Of a DNA stretch of 13,508 nucleotides, positions 12,795 through 13,508 are shown in pieces. The stretch lies in contig NZ_JNXE01000076.1 of NCBI RefSeq assembly GCF_000716605.1, positions 1 through 13,508 of the forward strand. The letters run 5' to 3'. This DNA is from Streptomyces sp. NRRL F-525 (GTDB lineage Bacteria; Actinomycetota; Actinomycetes; Streptomycetales; Streptomycetaceae). The translations under genes and the position numbers were made by a program. The notes beneath the pieces were generated by a model. The model was not told the origin of the DNA and searched no databases. It was given only the letters and a program-made list of their open reading frames with translations. Position 1 is the first letter of the stretch; each line of letters opens with the position of its first letter.

Positions 12795-13018
12795 TCAATG
12801 ACAGTGACGCGACGCTACGGAGCACCGGGCGAGACGATGCCAGGCGTTCTGCCACGCGTGAGTGCGTTCGACATACCAACGCCGACCGACCTGAACAGGC
12901 GCCTTCCCGCCTTGTCTGCGATACGTCCGTGCAGGCCGCGTTCGCTGAGCAGAGCACGGGTGGTGTCCTAGTCGCAGCCGGCGTCCAGGTGCACAGTGAT
13001 GAGGTCAGGCAACGCGAG
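12795..13018 (-). pseudogene. IS5-family transposase, decayed C-terminal fragment on the minus strand
   Basis: Reading the minus strand from 13018: LALPDLITVHLDAGCD, a TAG stop, DTTRALLSERGLHGRIADK, then after one missing base APVQVGRRWYVERTHAWQNA and WHRLARCSVA, ending at TGA 12797-12795. The pattern (LITVHLDAGYDS.., HGRIA.KG, VERTHAW.N) is that of another Streptomyces IS5 subgroup, different from the neighbour at 12300-12788. The stop codon and the frameshift show decay. Both ends abut other transposase fragments. Confidence 0.7.
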
Positions 13019-13116
13019 CCCTCAAATGCTGGCGGCTCCCGCGGAAGCTCCATTGCAGCACCGCCCGGATCACCGCCGCCGTCCGTGCCGTCGTCGCCCT
13101 CGAACTCGCCACTTGA
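13018..13116 (+). pseudogene. Transposase C-terminal fragment on the plus strand
   Basis: A short frame reads ALKCWRLPRKLHCSTARITA followed by AVRAVVALELAT and ends at TGA 13114-13116. The pattern (L-K-x-W-R-L-x-R-K-L-x-C-S-T-x-R-I-T) resembles the end of a DDE transposase of the IS5 group. It starts exactly where the minus-strand fragment stops, so a third element is probably involved. Only 32 residues are left, so the assignment is tentative. Confidence 0.5.
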
Positions 13117-13327
13117 TCAAGATCAAAAGACTCTGTGCCTTTTCCAACCTCAGGCCGACGTGGCCGTGTGGAGGGGCGAACACGTGGCGAGGGTGGCGGG
13201 AGTAGAGGGTGACGTAGGACCGGTTGCAACCCAAGTGCGCCGATCCACAGGGGCGCCCGATCTTCATCCAGGGCACGTTGCCACCCCTCCGAGGGGCAAC
13301 GAGGTCCACGGCGGGTCGTGCGGAGCA
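13117..13327. other. Gene-free stretch with a hairpin
   Basis: No supportable gene. It begins with the palindrome-like TTGATC-AA-GATCAA (13113-13126). It contains an inverted repeat CGTTGCC (13276-13282) / GGCAACG (13295-13301), whose loop can pair further (CCCCT/AGGGG). The weak open frames on the minus strand have no ribosome binding site. Confidence 0.35.
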
Positions 13328-13376
13328 GCACGCCTCCCGCACCGGGCAGAAGCCCGAGGCTCTCGGGGAGGCGTGC
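13328..13376 (-). terminator. Nested hairpin terminator of the minus-strand gene at the right edge
   Basis: GCACGCCTCCC at 13328-13338 pairs perfectly with GGGAGGCGTGC at 13366-13376, and inside it CGGGC (13343-13347) pairs with GCCCG (13352-13356) around AGAA. It begins 18 bases after the stop of the partial gene at 13394. Confidence 0.65.
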
Positions 13377-13393
13377 GACTCCTCGGGGTGGGG

Positions 13394-13508
13394 TCAGCCC
13401 ACCGCGTTGGCCCGCTCGGCCGCGCTCAGCGACGAGAGGGGTTCGGCGACAGACTTGGCGTGGACCGGGGCCGCGTGGGTGGCCGGGGCCGGGTCGGCGT
13501 GGGTGGCC
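13394..13508 (-). CDS. C-terminal end of an unidentified protein (partial)
   Basis: Minus-strand frame running in from beyond the window and ending at TGA 13396-13394. The visible 37-38 residues have a low-complexity Ala/Pro/Thr/His linker (ATHADPAPATHAAPVHA) followed by a short helix-like tail, SVAEPLSSLSAAERANAVG. A nested hairpin follows the stop, which supports a true gene end. Nothing more can be said about function. Confidence 0.55.
   Translation of the reverse strand, partial: ATHADPAPATHAAPVHAKSVAEPLSSLSAAERANAVG

Noticed and set aside
1..13508. CRISPR arrays, tRNA or rRNA genes, phage attachment sites.
   Set aside because: No regularly spaced repeats, cloverleaf-like sequences or rRNA-like stretches were seen on either strand.

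Overview
The window is high-GC actinomycete DNA, most likely Streptomyces. The basis is codons ending mostly in G or C, GTG/TTG starts, AAAGGAGG-type ribosome binding sites, and IS630 and IS5 transposases, HxlR/IclR regulators and a Fic-like toxin of the kinds usual in that genus. It looks like an accessory island bounded by insertion-sequence debris. C-terminal pieces of closely related IS5-family transposases lie in the same orientation at both edges (3-86 and 12300-12788).

Layout. 1-382: end of an IS5 element that cuts through a secreted-protein gene on the minus strand. 382-1478: a decayed IS630-type element with recognisable terminal repeats at a TA target. 1740-6776: one plus-strand operon for a ribosomally synthesised, post-translationally modified peptide (RiPP). 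It holds two tiny paralogous precursor genes (28 and 33 codons), each followed by a strong hairpin, then a cobalamin-type radical SAM enzyme with the special CX7CX2C cluster motif, a DUF5825-like protein, a small membrane-anchored protein, an HTTM (vitamin-K carboxylase-like) membrane protein and a class I methyltransferase. The genes from the radical SAM onward mostly overlap or are closely spaced. 6821-8856: an IclR-type regulator and an MFS exporter on the minus strand, coupled by a GTGA overlap and convergent with the RiPP operon. 9170-10369: a twice-frameshifted small gene, then an intact 234-aa protein with a possible PD-(D/E)XK nuclease core. 10512-11137: a ribbon-helix-helix antitoxin and Fic/Doc-like toxin pair. 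11575-12230: a 52-aa zinc-ribbon-like ORF and an HxlR regulator. 12300-13116: three abutting transposase remnants. 13394-13508: the 3' end of a minus-strand gene with its terminator.

The main discovery candidate is the RiPP operon. Both precursors start MEKTVV, carry PQ at residues 10-11 and end ITVKF, with an alternating beta-branched tail that would suit C-methylation by the radical SAM enzyme. The small TM protein plus HTTM pair recalls the SdpA/SdpB maturation proteins of Bacillus. I do not recognise the precursor family. Precursor 1 is easy to miss because its frame is open all the way back into the transposase. Statements on chemistry and family membership come from memory of the families and from reading motifs; no search was run.
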